A DNA stretch of 33,111 bases from Legionella sp. (GTDB lineage: Bacteria; Pseudomonadota; Gammaproteobacteria; Legionellales; Legionellaceae), in NCBI GenBank assembly GCA_002786205.1, contig PEQM01000013.1:1-33111 (forward strand), in the 5' to 3' direction. Shown piece after piece: positions 7,873 to 16,269 of this stretch (the stretch's first letter is position 1; each line of letters starts with the position of its first letter). Position numbers and translations under genes: made by a program. The notes beneath the pieces are model-generated. The model had not been told where the DNA came from. It saw only the letters and a list, made by a program, of their open reading frames with translations, and made no database searches.

Positions 7873-8375
7873 TAAGAAAAAAAAGAACGCTAATCTTGTT
7901 TTTTATTTCATTCACGTTGAGTGCTTGCACGGGTGATAATAGTGATTTGATTAAATACATTAACGATGTAAAAAGTCGTCCGGGAGCACCGATTGAACCC
8001 TTGCCCCGGTTTTCATTTTTGCCTCATTTCAAGTTTCCAGAAAATGATTCAAGGCGAAGTCCATTCAATCCCATTGATGTGAAAAAAACAGATGATTTTA
8101 CTCCAGATGAACACAGAGCAAAGCAACCTTTAGAAGCTTTCCCTTTAGATGCCTTAAAGTATGTGGGTATTTTAAAGCAAGGAAATCAATTATGGGCATT
8201 GATTCAAGACCCAGGTAAAAAAATAATACCGGTGAGAGTAGGGAACTATATAGGGCTTAATTACGGAAGAGTTGTTTCCATTAATGCCAATGAATTAAAG
8301 TTAGAAGAGCGGATTAAAAAGACTGGGGCATGGGAAAAGCAAATTACCATCATCCAATTAAATACAAGCAAGTAG
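7869..8375 (+). CDS. pilP: type IV pilus lipoprotein PilP
   Basis: Inner-membrane lipoprotein that bridges PilN/PilO and the secretin PilQ. The N-terminus is a lipoprotein signal with lipobox LSAC (Cys20 lipidated; processed by LspA, which is also encoded in this window). A Pro-rich linker (SRPGAPIEPLPRF) and the conserved beta-domain follow: LKYVGILKQGNQLWALIQDP, VGNYIGLNYGRV, then KQITIIQL. The 168 residues match the family. It overlaps pilO by 4 nt, which implies translational coupling. Confidence 0.95.
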   Translation: MIRKKRTLILFFISFTLSACTGDNSDLIKYINDVKSRPGAPIEPLPRFSFLPHFKFPENDSRRSPFNPIDVKKTDDFTPDEHRAKQPLEAFPLDALKYVGILKQGNQLWALIQDPGKKIIPVRVGNYIGLNYGRVVSINANELKLEERIKKTGAWEKQITIIQLNTSK

Positions 8376-8384
8376 GGGCACTAA

Positions 8385-10487
8385 GTGCGACAAATTATTG
8401 CTATTTTTTTATTACTAAGTCTTCATCTCGGGTTGGTTTTTGCCAAGGACAATTCGTTAGTTTCAGCTAAAGTGATACCTCTTCCTGAAGATAAAATTCG
8501 GATAGATTTTCAATTCACAGAGCCTTTAAAACAACTGCCGGCCAGTTTTATTACACAGGAACCACCGCGATTGGTAATGGACTTTATCCAAACTAATTTA
8601 AATGTAGATACGGCTTCTCGTGTGCAGAAAATAAATCTGGGTTCGTTGAATACTTACAGTTTGGTCACGGTGAATAATCGCGTTCGTGTGATTTTAGACC
8701 TAGATCGCAGCGTGTCTTATTTTGGCAGTTCGGCAGGGTCAGTATACAGTTTAATTTTAAATGGCAAGAGTAATGAGCTGTATCAAAAAAACAAAGATAT
8801 TTTTATTACCAAGCAAAAAGTGAATGCAAAAAACAGTTTGCTACATTTTGATTTTCGTGGCACAGAAAAAGATGGTGGGCGAATTATTATTGATGCCTCA
8901 GCTGCCAGCATCCCTGTTGATGTGATTCAAAATGGCAAAGAACTGGTAGTGAACTTTTTCAACACTAAAATTCCAGCCAATCTGATGAAGCATTTTGATG
9001 TTGCAGATTTTCATAGTCCTGTACAGGACGTTACTTTGCAACAAGAGGCTGATAAAGTAAAAATGCTGGTGACAACCAGTGGCGATTATGGTCATTATGT
9101 TTACCAGGTGAATAAACAGTTTATTTTGGATGTTTTTCCTTTATCAGAAGAAGAGATTCAGCAACAAAAACTAAAAAAGCAGGTATTTACCGGAAAGCGC
9201 ATTTCTTTAAATTTTCAAAGTATAGACATTCGAGCCGTGTTGCAGCTTTTGGCTGATTTTACCGGGATTAATATCATAGTTAGCAATAACGTAACGGGCA
9301 ATATTACACTAAGACTTAATGATATCCCCTGGGATCAGGCGCTAGATATTATTTTAACCACACAAAATCTGGATAAACGTAAAACAGGGAATGTGATTTT
9401 AGTCGATACCAAAGAGTCTTTGGATAAAATTGAAGAAGCACAGTTAAAAAGCCAGCAAATTATTCAAAAACTGGAGCCTCTGCGCTCGGATTTAATCCAG
9501 ATTAATTATGCGAAAGCAGCTGAAATTGCGGTTTTAGTAAAAGACAAGCAAAACTCTTTATTGTCTGACAGGGGAAAAATTAGTGTAGATGTTCGCACTA
9601 ATACTTTATGGATACAAGATACAGCGACCAAAATAGAAGAGGTCAGAGCGCTTATCAAACAATTGGATATTCCGGTTAAACAAGTTCTGATTGAGGCTCG
9701 AATTGTTGATGTGACCAAAGATTTTTCTCAGGATTTAGGCATTAAATGGGGGGTTTCCAAGCCGACACATTTAAGCGGAACCTTATCTGGTGCTAATCAG
9801 TTACAAACTGTTCCAGGTAATGTTAATCCTGCGACCATCCCTATTGCAGAGAGATTGAACCTGGATTTAGGCGCTTTGCCTGCATCAGGAGCCAATCCTG
9901 CTTCGGTGGGTATTGCATTGGCTAAATTAGGCAACAATATCTTATTGGATTTAGAACTTTCTGCATTAGAAAGTGAAGGTAAGGCACAACTTATTTCCAG
10001 TCCTCGCCTGATTACAACCAATCAGCAAGCCGCAGTGATTGAATCCGGTCAGGAAATTCCTTATCAAGAAGCCACGTCAAGTGGTGCTACTGCCGTGGCC
10101 TTTAAAAAAGCGGTATTGAGTTTGAAAGTTGTGCCTCAAATTACTCCTGACAGCAAAATTCTGATGGAATTGCAAATCAATCAGGATACACCATCGACAG
10201 AGCGCTACAATGGCGTTCCTGCTATTTTAACTAAAGAAATACAAACCAATGTATTAGTTAACAATGGTCAGACTATTGTATTGGGCGGAATTTATAAACA
10301 AGATAAAAACAAATCTTTTAAGCGAATTCCGTTTTTAGGAAGTTTGCCTGTAGTGGGGCCTCTATTTGGTAATCAGCAGATCACTTTGAATAATGAAGAG
10401 TTGCTTATTTTTATTACACCTAAAATAATTACCAATTCTTTATCTATTACCACTATCGAAGGAAAAGATCAGGCAGGCTATAAATAA
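8385..10487 (+). CDS. pilQ: type IV pilus outer-membrane secretin PilQ
   Basis: Forms the gated multimeric pore through which the pilus leaves the cell. The 700 residues comprise a signal peptide (1 to about 20, ending VFAKD) and AMIN-type peptidoglycan-binding regions (about 25-115 and 150-235). An STN/N0 domain (about 270-320, SIDIRAVLQLLADFTGINII), an N1 domain (about 365-430) and the secretin core follow. The core shows LISSPRLITTNQQAAVIESG, the VPQITPD strand and the C-terminal NNEELLIFITPKII. The start is GTG at 8385 after taggggca, giving a proper signal peptide. It closes the pil operon; GC-rich inverted repeats follow the stop. Confidence 0.96.
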   Translation: MRQIIAIFLLLSLHLGLVFAKDNSLVSAKVIPLPEDKIRIDFQFTEPLKQLPASFITQEPPRLVMDFIQTNLNVDTASRVQKINLGSLNTYSLVTVNNRVRVILDLDRSVSYFGSSAGSVYSLILNGKSNELYQKNKDIFITKQKVNAKNSLLHFDFRGTEKDGGRIIIDASAASIPVDVIQNGKELVVNFFNTKIPANLMKHFDVADFHSPVQDVTLQQEADKVKMLVTTSGDYGHYVYQVNKQFILDVFPLSEEEIQQQKLKKQVFTGKRISLNFQSIDIRAVLQLLADFTGINIIVSNNVTGNITLRLNDIPWDQALDIILTTQNLDKRKTGNVILVDTKESLDKIEEAQLKSQQIIQKLEPLRSDLIQINYAKAAEIAVLVKDKQNSLLSDRGKISVDVRTNTLWIQDTATKIEEVRALIKQLDIPVKQVLIEARIVDVTKDFSQDLGIKWGVSKPTHLSGTLSGANQLQTVPGNVNPATIPIAERLNLDLGALPASGANPASVGIALAKLGNNILLDLELSALESEGKAQLISSPRLITTNQQAAVIESGQEIPYQEATSSGATAVAFKKAVLSLKVVPQITPDSKILMELQINQDTPSTERYNGVPAILTKEIQTNVLVNNGQTIVLGGIYKQDKNKSFKRIPFLGSLPVVGPLFGNQQITLNNEELLIFITPKIITNSLSITTIEGKDQAGYK

Positions 10488-10503
10488 GTTCTCTGTACAT
10501 GAT

Positions 10504-10534
10504 AAAAAAACCTGCCATGCCCGCGCCGGCGGGC
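10504..10534. repeat. GC-rich hairpin after pilQ, related to the palindrome upstream of pilM
   Basis: gcccgc (10519-10524), loop gccg, gcgggc (10529-10534), preceded by a run of A and cctgcc. On the plus strand no T-run follows. On the minus strand the stem is followed by a T-run. The flank aaaaaacctgccatgc resembles the inverted right half of the element at 5427-5485 (aaaaaacctgtcctgc). Confidence 0.5.
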
Positions 10535-10637
10535 TATAAATCTGGTTTAAGGTTTTACAAAAGAGCTCTAATATTCGCCAATATTGTCCTCAATAGAGTA
10601 AATTATTTGCTTGACAGGTGAATTATGAGTAAATCCG

Positions 10638-10667
10638 TTGTAGAATACACTGAACACTCGGTACAAT
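10638..10667 (+). promoter_or_regulatory. weak candidate promoter for aroK
   Basis: ttgtag (10638-10643), 18-bp spacer, tacaat (10662-10667), about 80 bp upstream of the aroK ATG. A perfect ttgaca at 10611-10616 has no matching -10 at 16-19 bp. The 260-nt gap after pilQ suggests aroK has its own promoter. Confidence 0.25.
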
Positions 10668-10747
10668 ATACTTAATGTTTCAAAAGATTTGCTCCGGTTA
10701 TTGTGATTTATTAAAACGCTATAGTTAAATGAGGTATGTAAGAAAAA

Positions 10748-11275
10748 ATGAGCATAGTTAAAGTACGAAATATTTTTCTAATTGGGCCAATGGGTGCTGG
10801 AAAAAGTACTATAGGACGTGCTTTGGCAAAAGAGCTCAAACTGGATTTCTATGATTCTGATGAAGTCATCGAAGAAAGAGCCGGTGCTGATATTTCCTGG
10901 ATTTTTGATATAGAAGGGGAAGAAGGATTTCGCCGTAGAGAACAAAAGGTTATTGATGAGCTAACACAAAAGACCAATATTGTATTGGCAACAGGTGGCG
11001 GCGTCATTATCACTCCGGAGAACCGAAATGCCTTGGCCGGAAGAGGCACAGTCATCTATTTAAAAACTTCGCTACAGCAACAATTTGAACGCACGAAACG
11101 CGATACCAAACGTCCATTATTGCAAACAGATGATCTTGAAGGGCGCTTAGAGTCATTAAGAGATGAGCGTGAGCCTTTTTATGATGAATTAGCGGATGTG
11201 AGTTTTGAAACAGATAAATTAACTGTAAAAGCGGTGGCCAATAATATTATAAAATATATTTATGGCGAAGCTTGA
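10748..11275 (+). CDS. aroK: shikimate kinase
   Basis: Phosphorylates shikimate at the 3-hydroxyl using ATP, the fifth step toward chorismate, in the cytosol. The 175 residues show the P-loop GPMGAGKS (13-20), the shikimate-binding DSD (36-38), the FRRRE segment (61-65) and the GGG motif (83-85, ATGGGVI). The lid arginines lie in the [10 protein letters not shown] region. Length and motif order are those of AroK. It overlaps aroB by 14 nt, so the two are cotranscribed and probably coupled. Confidence 0.96.
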   Translation: MSIVKVRNIFLIGPMGAGKSTIGRALAKELKLDFYDSDEVIEERAGADISWIFDIEGEEGFRRREQKVIDELTQKTNIVLATGGGVIITPENRNALAGRGTVIYLKTSLQQQFERTKRDTKRPLLQTDDLEGRLESLRDEREPFYDELADVSFETDKLTVKAVANNIIKYIYGEA

Positions 11276-12362
11276 GGTTCATGCCCAGGTTCCTATCGCA
11301 GTAGACAATAAATACTCTGTATCTATTTGTTCGGATGCTTTTAATTCTCCTGGGTTTTTGCGCACGCTGGTTTTATCTCAACAAGTTTTAATTGTAACCA
11401 ATCATACGGTTGCCCCGCATTATCTTTCTTTTTTACAGACTGCTTTTTCTGATAGGCAATGTGATACAGTTATTTTGCCTGATGGAGAGGAACATAAAAA
11501 TCAGCGTAGTCTGTTCACTATTTATGATGCTCTTGTAGAAAAAAAATATCATAGAGATGCAATGCTGATTGCTTTAGGTGGCGGCGTTATCGGCGATTTA
11601 GCAGGATTTGCTGCAGCAACATACCAAAGAGGCATAGCTTATTTGCAAATGCCCACATCCCTGTTAGCTCAAGTAGACGCTTCAGTCGGCGGAAAAACAG
11701 CAATTAATCATTCACTTGGAAAAAATATGATAGGTAGTTTTTATCATCCTTGTTCTGTGATTATTGATGTGAATACATTAAAAACCTTACCCGATCGTGA
11801 ATTTAAAGCAGGTGTAGCAGAGATCATAAAATATGGTCTCTTAGAGGGCGGCGATTTTTTTGTACAACTTCAGCAGCTGATCAGAAAAGGGCTTTCTTTT
11901 GATACAAAAGAACTGCCTTCTTTGATAGCGGCCTGCTGTGCTATTAAAGCCCGTTTCGTTGTGGCGGACGAAAAAGAACAAGGTGTTAGGGCCTTGTTAA
12001 ATTTGGGGCACACGGTTGCTCATGCTTTGGAAACACTTACGCAGTACAGTCAGTGGTTGCATGGGGAAGCTGTAGGTATAGGTCTATATTGCGCCATGGT
12101 ATTGTCGTTTCAGCTGGGTGTGTTGGACGAATGTTGGGTTACTGAAGTCGCATTGCTCTTGCAAGAGATCGGCTTACCTCACAAAATACCTAAAGAGATT
12201 CAGCTTGATGAGCTTATAAAGCTTATCGGCACTGATAAGAAAATAAAAAATGGACGCTTGAGGTTTATTTTGATGCGAAAACCGGGCGCATGTTATATAG
12301 AAAGTGAGATAACGCCGCCTATGTTAGAAAAAGCCTTGGCTGCTTCGATAGAAAAAGGGTAA
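11262..12362 (+). CDS. aroB: 3-dehydroquinate synthase
   Basis: Converts DAHP to 3-dehydroquinate with NAD and a divalent metal, the second shikimate-pathway step. The 366 residues show the substrate/NAD motifs DGEEHKN (about 71-77) and [19 protein letters not shown] (about 106-124), [17 protein letters not shown], and the metal ligands in the [12 protein letters not shown] and [10 protein letters not shown] segments. The ATG at 11262 lies inside the end of aroK. The aroK-aroB-damX order is the classic gammaproteobacterial one. Confidence 0.96.
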   Translation: MAKLEVHAQVPIAVDNKYSVSICSDAFNSPGFLRTLVLSQQVLIVTNHTVAPHYLSFLQTAFSDRQCDTVILPDGEEHKNQRSLFTIYDALVEKKYHRDAMLIALGGGVIGDLAGFAAATYQRGIAYLQMPTSLLAQVDASVGGKTAINHSLGKNMIGSFYHPCSVIIDVNTLKTLPDREFKAGVAEIIKYGLLEGGDFFVQLQQLIRKGLSFDTKELPSLIAACCAIKARFVVADEKEQGVRALLNLGHTVAHALETLTQYSQWLHGEAVGIGLYCAMVLSFQLGVLDECWVTEVALLLQEIGLPHKIPKEIQLDELIKLIGTDKKIKNGRLRFILMRKPGACYIESEITPPMLEKALAASIEKG

Positions 12363-12364
12363 CA

Positions 12365-13768
12365 ATGATGTGCAATACCAAGATGAGTGTAAAGGATGGT
12401 TTAGAAGCATTATATCAACCAGGAACCTGGTTGATGAAAATTCAGTTTATTAATCAGTTAGTATTATTAAATCATGTCTTAATTAGCGTATTGGCAAAAA
12501 AAGGCGGTGGCAAGACCGCTTTTTGTTCCTTGTTGTTAGGTCATCTGGACAAACGGATTAAATCAGTTTTTATCGATGCAGAAGATTTATGCAATCCGGA
12601 ACTGTTGATAAAAGACATAGGAATGCAGCTGAATCTTCCAGCTACTGATAATAGTAATTTAGATTCCTTGGTAACTCAGATTAATGAGAAAAAAGAACCG
12701 GTTTTGGTTCTTATTGATAATGCTGAAAATTTGTCAAAACCATTTGTAGAAGCTTGTGCTGCCCTCTTAAATGAACAAGGTGATGCTTGTTTTTTTCACT
12801 TGTGTTTGGTTGGTAATGATTCTTTGGCCAATCTTTTAAATGCAGTAATGAAACCAGAGTATCATGATTTAATGCATTCGATAGCACTAGGTTCATTAAA
12901 TGAACAGGAGACCATAAGTTACATGCAGCATCAATTGCATCAGATTAATCCTTTGGCTGGCACGTCTTTGGATGAAGAAAAGACCAAACAGTTGTATACG
13001 GAAACTCAAGGTGACATACAAAAAATTCAGGCATTTAGAGAAGCCCATTTTAAAACGCCTGTATTAGAGCCTCAGCCTATTCATAAGCCGTCGCATAAAA
13101 AAAAGAGATTGGCAGCAGCAGGATTATCTCTTGTGTTTTCTTTAGTAGCAATAGTATTCATTCAGCAAAAAGCCTATGAGGGCTTTCCAACAACAACTCA
13201 GCCGGTACAACAAATACAACACCAGCCAGGCCAATTAGTTTTACACAGTACCATTCCGCATTGGCGTGATAATGCGGCCATTCAATGGGTTGAAGATGTG
13301 CCACCAAGAAAATTGATCGCAGAATTACATGAAGCAGATGCAGGCATAGAACCCATGGCTTTAGTAGATAAAGTGATTGTAGTGCCTTCATTACGAAACA
13401 AAGCAGCACTTAAAAAAGCCACCGTAGCGGCGCAGCAGCAGAAGCAGAAGCAGTCCAAGACAGTGGGTATGAAGCAAACCATAACAAGACAAGCTCATCG
13501 AAGCAATTTATCCCATACTCCAGCTTATACCATACAACTTTTTGCGACTCATAATAAAAAGGAGCTGTATCGTTTGCAGCACGCTAGCAAAAGCTATGGG
13601 AGAGTAAAAATCAAGTACTTTGCTAATGGAAAAGGGGGCTGGTATGTATTGACTTTGGGCGAGTTTAATACAAAAGAACAAGCTTTACGCAAGGTGAAAA
13701 CACTGCCTGGCTCCTTGACTAAATTAAACCCATGGATCAGACCTACGGCAGGTTTGAAAGATGCATAA
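12365..13768 (+). CDS. damX: DamX-like cell-division protein: AAA ATPase region, membrane helix, SPOR domain
   Basis: The 467 residues have an N-terminal AAA/ATPase-like part with a relaxed Walker A AKKGGGKT (44-51) and Walker B-like LVLIDN (114-119). A basic stretch and one membrane helix (about 249-267) come next. A periplasmic Gln/Lys-rich linker (about 345-370) leads to a C-terminal SPOR domain (about 387-460, YTIQLFATHNKKEL to WYVLTLGEF). SPOR domains bind denuded septal glycan, so the protein should act at the division site. Classic DamX lacks an intact ATPase site; this version keeps the GKT. The start ATG is 2 nt after the aroB stop, and a second ATG follows at once. It is the last gene of the aro cluster and converges on pnuC with a 9-nt gap. 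Confidence 0.85.
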   Translation: MMCNTKMSVKDGLEALYQPGTWLMKIQFINQLVLLNHVLISVLAKKGGGKTAFCSLLLGHLDKRIKSVFIDAEDLCNPELLIKDIGMQLNLPATDNSNLDSLVTQINEKKEPVLVLIDNAENLSKPFVEACAALLNEQGDACFFHLCLVGNDSLANLLNAVMKPEYHDLMHSIALGSLNEQETISYMQHQLHQINPLAGTSLDEEKTKQLYTETQGDIQKIQAFREAHFKTPVLEPQPIHKPSHKKKRLAAAGLSLVFSLVAIVFIQQKAYEGFPTTTQPVQQIQHQPGQLVLHSTIPHWRDNAAIQWVEDVPPRKLIAELHEADAGIEPMALVDKVIVVPSLRNKAALKKATVAAQQQKQKQSKTVGMKQTITRQAHRSNLSHTPAYTIQLFATHNKKELYRLQHASKSYGRVKIKYFANGKGGWYVLTLGEFNTKEQALRKVKTLPGSLTKLNPWIRPTAGLKDA

Positions 13769-13777
13769 AATAGCTGA

Positions 13778-14371
13778 TTAGCAATGAGCTGCCGTTTTTA
13801 AGGAAAAAGTACGACTTTTTGACCATTTACGATAGCCGATTATTGCTAAAATCAGATATACGGTCATTAGCATGCTGTGAAAAGGCAATTGTTTGCTCAG
13901 ATAAATAAAGACATACAATGCATCAGCGATAAACCACAAAATCCAGGTCATGATATTTTTTTTGCACATTAACCATTGTGCAGCCAGGCTTAAAGAGACC
14001 GTGAGTGCATCTAAAAAGGCAATGGTCGAATTGGTATAGACAGTAAGGACTAGGTAGATGGTGCTTAATAGTGCTATGAATATCATCCCAAGCAGTGTCC
14101 AGTGCCAGAAAGAGAGCGAATCAATTGACTGTGGATCCGATGTTTTTTGGGGCTTTGTCTTATCATGTTGCCATTGATACCAGCCATAGCCCATGCCCAA
14201 GGCAAAAATAATTTCAAGCATTACATCGGCATAAATTCCTTTATTCCAATAAAGCCAACCATTAATGCTGGTTGCAACAAGTCCTGTGAACCAGGCTTTG
14301 TTTTGGAGGCGGATAAAGTAATAAGTAGAAAGAAGTGAACAAGTAGCGCCTAATAAATCAATACTATTCAT
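13778..14371 (-). CDS. pnuC: PnuC-type nicotinamide riboside transporter
   Basis: Polytopic inner-membrane transporter that imports nicotinamide riboside for NAD salvage by facilitated diffusion. The 197 residues contain about seven hydrophobic segments. PnuC-typical motifs include INGWLYWNKGIYADVMLEII (34-53), MGYGWYQW (60-67) and SLAAQWLMCKKNIMTWILWF. The ATG at 14371 has no clear ribosome site. Immediately upstream on the same strand is a 102-codon open frame that ends in a TAA touching the pnuC ATG (see rejected list). No NAD riboswitch is evident. Substrate specificity is assigned from the family only. Confidence 0.85.
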   Translation of the reverse strand: MNSIDLLGATCSLLSTYYFIRLQNKAWFTGLVATSINGWLYWNKGIYADVMLEIIFALGMGYGWYQWQHDKTKPQKTSDPQSIDSLSFWHWTLLGMIFIALLSTIYLVLTVYTNSTIAFLDALTVSLSLAAQWLMCKKNIMTWILWFIADALYVFIYLSKQLPFHSMLMTVYLILAIIGYRKWSKSRTFSLKTAAHC

Positions 14372-14525
14372 TTAAAGTGTGTGGCAATGATCAAAATCAA
14401 GAATAAAAACAGTATAGAGAAAAGGCGGGTATAAAGAAACCACTGGACTGGATTTTAACTGTTTAACCTCATCTAATGAAGCATCCTTGACTAGGGCGTT
14501 TTGACCATTGATCCCCAGCGCCCTA

Positions 14526-14666
14526 TTAGGTTTCTGCAAAAAGGCTATGGTTGACGCGATTTGCTTCGTCGATGTGGTGCTTGAATTCTCCTGTATGGGC
14601 GTGGACATCCTCCTATCTTCTCGTAACTCATCTTCAGCAGTGAGTTTCCGAAGAGGTCTATTGACT
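14526..14666. repeat. dispersed degenerate repeat, copy A
   Basis: Aligns with 31127-31279 over its whole length with one block of about 12 nt missing. The last 46 bp (14621-14666) match 31234-31279 at 37 of 46 positions, and all nine differences are transitions. Also shared are cttcgtcgat and aaaaaNgctat. It lies upstream of pnuC and of the stress-protein gene. Confidence 0.6.
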
Positions 14667-14733
14667 ATTGCTCTAGGCAATTAAATACAGATCTGCTACT
14701 CTTAAATTATATCATCAGTTCAAGGAGAGTGTG

Positions 14734-15159
14734 ATGTATAAGAAAGTATTGTTTGCTACAGATTTTGATGAAGTGGGAATAAAGGCGGCTGCAAAGGCAA
14801 AAAAAATTGCTGATGAAAATGGCGCTGACTTGATATTGGTTCATGTGGTTGAACCTATCCCTGCATACGCTTATCCTGGATTTGCCGGCTTTGCGGAGGT
14901 GGAGTTATCTATTCGTGAACAAGCAGAAAAAGAATTGGATGAGTTGGCTGAGAAATTAGGTGTTGATGCAAAACATCGTTACTTAGAGTTTGGCTCTACA
15001 AAAAATGAAATATTGCGTATCGCAAAAGAAAAAAAGATAGATCTGATAGTCACCGGAAGTCATGGCAAGCACGGATTGTCTCTTCTTCTGGGATCTACGG
15101 CCAATGCTATTTTACATGGCGCTGAATGTGATGTATTGATTGTCAGACCGCAAGTATAA
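14734..15159 (+). CDS. universal stress protein, UspA family
   Basis: Small cytosolic alpha/beta stress protein of the Usp superfamily. The 141 residues begin MYKKVLFATDFDE, and the nucleotide-binding C-terminal motif is present: VTGSHGKHGLSLLLGSTANA (G-2X-G-8X-GS). Binding of ATP or a related nucleotide is therefore possible. The start is taken at the ATG (14734), 6 nt after aaggag (14722-14727); a GTG one codon upstream is too close to that site. It is monocistronic with a perfect hairpin downstream. The exact paralogue (UspA, C, D, G) cannot be told. Confidence 0.88.
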   Translation: MYKKVLFATDFDEVGIKAAAKAKKIADENGADLILVHVVEPIPAYAYPGFAGFAEVELSIREQAEKELDELAEKLGVDAKHRYLEFGSTKNEILRIAKEKKIDLIVTGSHGKHGLSLLLGSTANAILHGAECDVLIVRPQV

Positions 15160-15180
15160 GGTCAGCTCTTATTTTTATAG

Positions 15181-15210
15181 CAAAGCAACCTAAGACAGCA
15201 GGTTGCTTTG
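15181..15210 (+). terminator. terminator after the stress-protein gene
   Basis: Perfect 11-bp stem caaagcaacct/aggttgctttg with an 8-nt loop, 21 nt after the stop. Only short T-stretches follow (tcttgatt), so it may also work by stabilising the 3' end. Confidence 0.65.
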
Positions 15211-15307
15211 TCTTGATTGAAATAAGGAATATTTTAAATTCTTCGTTTCTCTCTCCTGGAAAAGCGGTATACTGTCTTTTACTAAGATGAACAACTGATA
15301 AAATTTA

Positions 15308-16249
15308 ATGAAGTTATTACACAGCGAAAAACAGCTGAGGTCTCTTTGTATCAAGGGGGCTGTGGCAACTATTGGTAATTTTGATGGCGTGCATTTAGGT
15401 CATCAGACACTTCTTAAGACAGTGCGACAAAAAGCAACTGCGCTTCATCTGCCTTTAATTGTTGTTTTATTTGAACCGCAACCAAAAGAATATTTTCAAA
15501 AGAGTGATGCCCCAGCGCGTTTATCAACATTAAGAGAGAAAATTCAGCATTTAAAAGAATGCGGTGTAGACTATGTATATTGCATTAAATTCAATCAGGT
15601 TATGGCATCTACTGCTGCCGAGCAATTTATAAAGCAGCACGTTATTGATGCGTTGAATACCAAGTATTTATTGGTAGGCGATGATTTTAGATTTGGTAAA
15701 AACAGAGAAGGTTCTTTTTCTCTGTTGCGCACGCTGTGCGAGTCTGCTCATTGCGAAGTTGAAATATTTCCTGAACTGCGTCTGATGAATAACAGAGTGA
15801 GTTCAACCACGATTAGAACTTTTTTGCAGCAGGGACTGCTGGATAAAGCCAAATCTTTATTAGGTCGTTCTTATAGTATGTGTGGTCGAGTGATTAAAGG
15901 AGACGGGCGAGGTCGTCAATGGGGCATACCTACCCTTAATATTGGCTTGCACCGTCTTTCCTTGCCTTTGAGTGGGGTTTTTGTAGTTGAAGTTCTTTTG
16001 CAGTCACAGAAGGTCTATGGTGTGGCAAACATAGGAAAAAGACCAACAGTAGATGGCACAAAAAATGTTTTGGAAGTACACTTGTTTCATTTTAATAAAT
16101 CGGTTTATGGTGAGTTTGTTCAGGTATTTTTCTTGCACAAGCTTCGCAATGAAGTTAAATTTACTTCAGTGGAGTCACTTATTGACCAAATTCATGTGGA
16201 TATTGCAGCAGCAGCTGCATATTTGGATTTAAATACCGCTAAAATTTAG
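15308..16249 (+). CDS. ribF: bifunctional riboflavin kinase / FAD synthetase
   Basis: Makes FMN from riboflavin, then FAD from FMN, in the cytosol. The 313 residues contain an N-terminal nucleotidyltransferase domain with GNFDGVHLGHQ (about 22-32), the VGDDFRFGKNREG segment and STTIRTFLQQG. The C-terminal kinase domain carries GDGRGRQWGIPTLNI (about 200-214) and VYGVANIGKRPTVDG. Length and order match RibF. It stands 20 nt upstream of ileS, the usual ribF-ileS-lspA block, and is probably cotranscribed. Confidence 0.96.
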   Translation: MKLLHSEKQLRSLCIKGAVATIGNFDGVHLGHQTLLKTVRQKATALHLPLIVVLFEPQPKEYFQKSDAPARLSTLREKIQHLKECGVDYVYCIKFNQVMASTAAEQFIKQHVIDALNTKYLLVGDDFRFGKNREGSFSLLRTLCESAHCEVEIFPELRLMNNRVSSTTIRTFLQQGLLDKAKSLLGRSYSMCGRVIKGDGRGRQWGIPTLNIGLHRLSLPLSGVFVVEVLLQSQKVYGVANIGKRPTVDGTKNVLEVHLFHFNKSVYGEFVQVFFLHKLRNEVKFTSVESLIDQIHVDIAAAAAYLDLNTAKI

Positions 16250-16269
16250 CGTTTGTAAAGTAGGCAATT

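Noticed and set aside
10611-10616. Perfect ttgaca as -35 for aroK
   Set aside because: No acceptable -10 element at 16-19 bp downstream.
14372-14680. 102-codon minus-strand open frame ending at the pnuC start
   Set aside because: It begins with TTG and largely coincides with dispersed repeat copy A. Its internal ATG at 14608 has aggagg with no spacing, and its composition does not look coding. It could be a leader of pnuC, but nothing proves it.
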